Positions 63,735 to 64,000 of a stretch of 64,000 nucleotides of DNA are shown one piece after another. Position numbers and translations under genes: made by a program. Each line of letters begins with the position of its first letter. Positions within the stretch are counted from its first letter, which is position 1. The notes under the pieces are model-generated. The model did not search any database. It was not told the DNA's origin and saw only the letters and a program-made list of their open reading frames with translations. Source of the DNA: Phycisphaeraceae bacterium (lineage in GTDB: Bacteria > Planctomycetota > Phycisphaerae > Phycisphaerales > UBA1924); contig JAHBXE010000019.1 in the NCBI GenBank assembly GCA_019636625.1, forward strand, positions 1 through 64,000. The letters run 5' to 3'.

Positions 63735-64000
63735 ATGACCAAGGACTTGACCCGTTACCAGCGCGGTATCGTCAACCGGTACTACGAGCACAAGGGCACC
63801 ATCCACGCCACAAGGCTCGGGGAGATCGTCAGCGACCTGTCCGTGGAATCCGACGCGAAGAAGCTCGACCGGCTCTGGAAGTCCGCCGGCGAGTACCTCG
63901 CCAAGTGCGGCGTGGATGCGGCGACGATCGAGGCCACCGTGCCGCCGCGGAACATCAAGCTCCTGGGAGAGATCGCGGGGGCGGTGATGACCGGCGGGCC
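63735..64000 (+). CDS. Uncharacterised protein, cut by the window end
   Basis: At least 88 codons from ATG 63735 with no stop before the edge. The product is charged and helical: 'RYQRGIVNRYYEHKGTIHATRLGEIVSDL', 'KKLDRLWKSAGEYLAKCGVD', 'IKLLGEIAGAVMTGG'. It looks like a small soluble helical protein of unknown function. The strand and start are supported by codon-like composition and by 'ATGACC' in a GC-rich context; no clear Shine-Dalgarno. Confidence 0.55.
   Translation, partial: MTKDLTRYQRGIVNRYYEHKGTIHATRLGEIVSDLSVESDAKKLDRLWKSAGEYLAKCGVDAATIEATVPPRNIKLLGEIAGAVMTGG

Overview
The window looks like a chromosomal segment of a high-GC planctomycete, most likely class Phycisphaerae. This is an inference from gene content, since there is no rRNA here. 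The support is: three secreted proteins ending in a P-A-P-S-S-L-A-L-L-G-L variant of the PEP-CTERM sorting signal followed by R-rich tails; two proteins ending in the paired 'YANCDGS...LTANDFQCFLNRFAAG' dockerin-like repeats; TMTC-like membrane/TPR proteins; a FlgI-like protein outside any flagellar cluster; and a very GC-rich genome in which nearly every gene has long antisense shadow frames. Most of the window is ordinary housekeeping chromosome with short operons that change strand often. No prophage, insertion sequence or CRISPR array was seen.

Layout. 1-9.96 kb: an octanucleotide repeat, a small membrane protein, a TPR lipoprotein, a bactofilin pair (the second with a zinc ribbon), two tandem TMTC-like membrane/TPR proteins coupled to an MTA/SAH nucleosidase, a serine hydrolase and a DedA protein. 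10.1-16.3 kb: smc and a FlgI-like/HEAT protein. 16.7-21.4 kb: dcd, a DUF4282 protein and a B12-dependent ribonucleotide reductase, that is, deoxynucleotide supply ending in a strong terminator. 21.4-32.4 kb: flavin reductase-like gene, tRNA-Leu(UAA), crcB, a LOG-family protein, class 1B pyrD, a CPBP protease, a TPR-YggX fusion, a DUF58 protein, a Kelch/dockerin secreted protein, a 3D-domain protein, htpX and plsC. 32.4-41 kb: cmk with a TIM-barrel protein, gcvH, an ABC exporter-type ATPase/permease pair and uvrB. 41-48.4 kb: a polyprenyl sugar-phosphate transferase, a DnaJ-type co-chaperone, mdh, two tandemly duplicated PEP-CTERM genes, each followed by a strong terminator, and apt. 48.5-54 kb: a groES-like gene, aroA, a third PEP-CTERM gene, NADP-type icd and a second dockerin-like protein.

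The most distinctive region is 54.1-63 kb. On the minus strand lies a tightly coupled operon: type III polyketide synthase, UbiE-like methyltransferase, FAD hydroxylase, LEA14-like lipoprotein, small membrane protein, YceI protein. A DHA2-type MFS exporter gene sits just upstream. A sensor kinase and a receiver-Fis response regulator are divergently transcribed from it. The first three enzymes match the logic of bacterial phenolic-lipid (alkylresorcinol to alkylquinone) operons. The last three look like an envelope lipid-handling module that is not a standard part of such operons. The cluster therefore plausibly makes a membrane alkylquinone or phenolic lipid and moves or holds it in the envelope.

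The last 0.8 kb before the right edge is mostly non-coding. It carries a 20-bp imperfect direct repeat and a possible 42-residue gene, followed by a gene cut by the window end.

Recurrent oddities are in-frame low-complexity insertions in conserved proteins (Smc, the ABC permease, UvrB), a probable CTG start codon for aroA, and very compact packing (ATGA overlaps; convergent stops one base apart). No composition or homology computation was run. All family calls come from reading motifs by eye.
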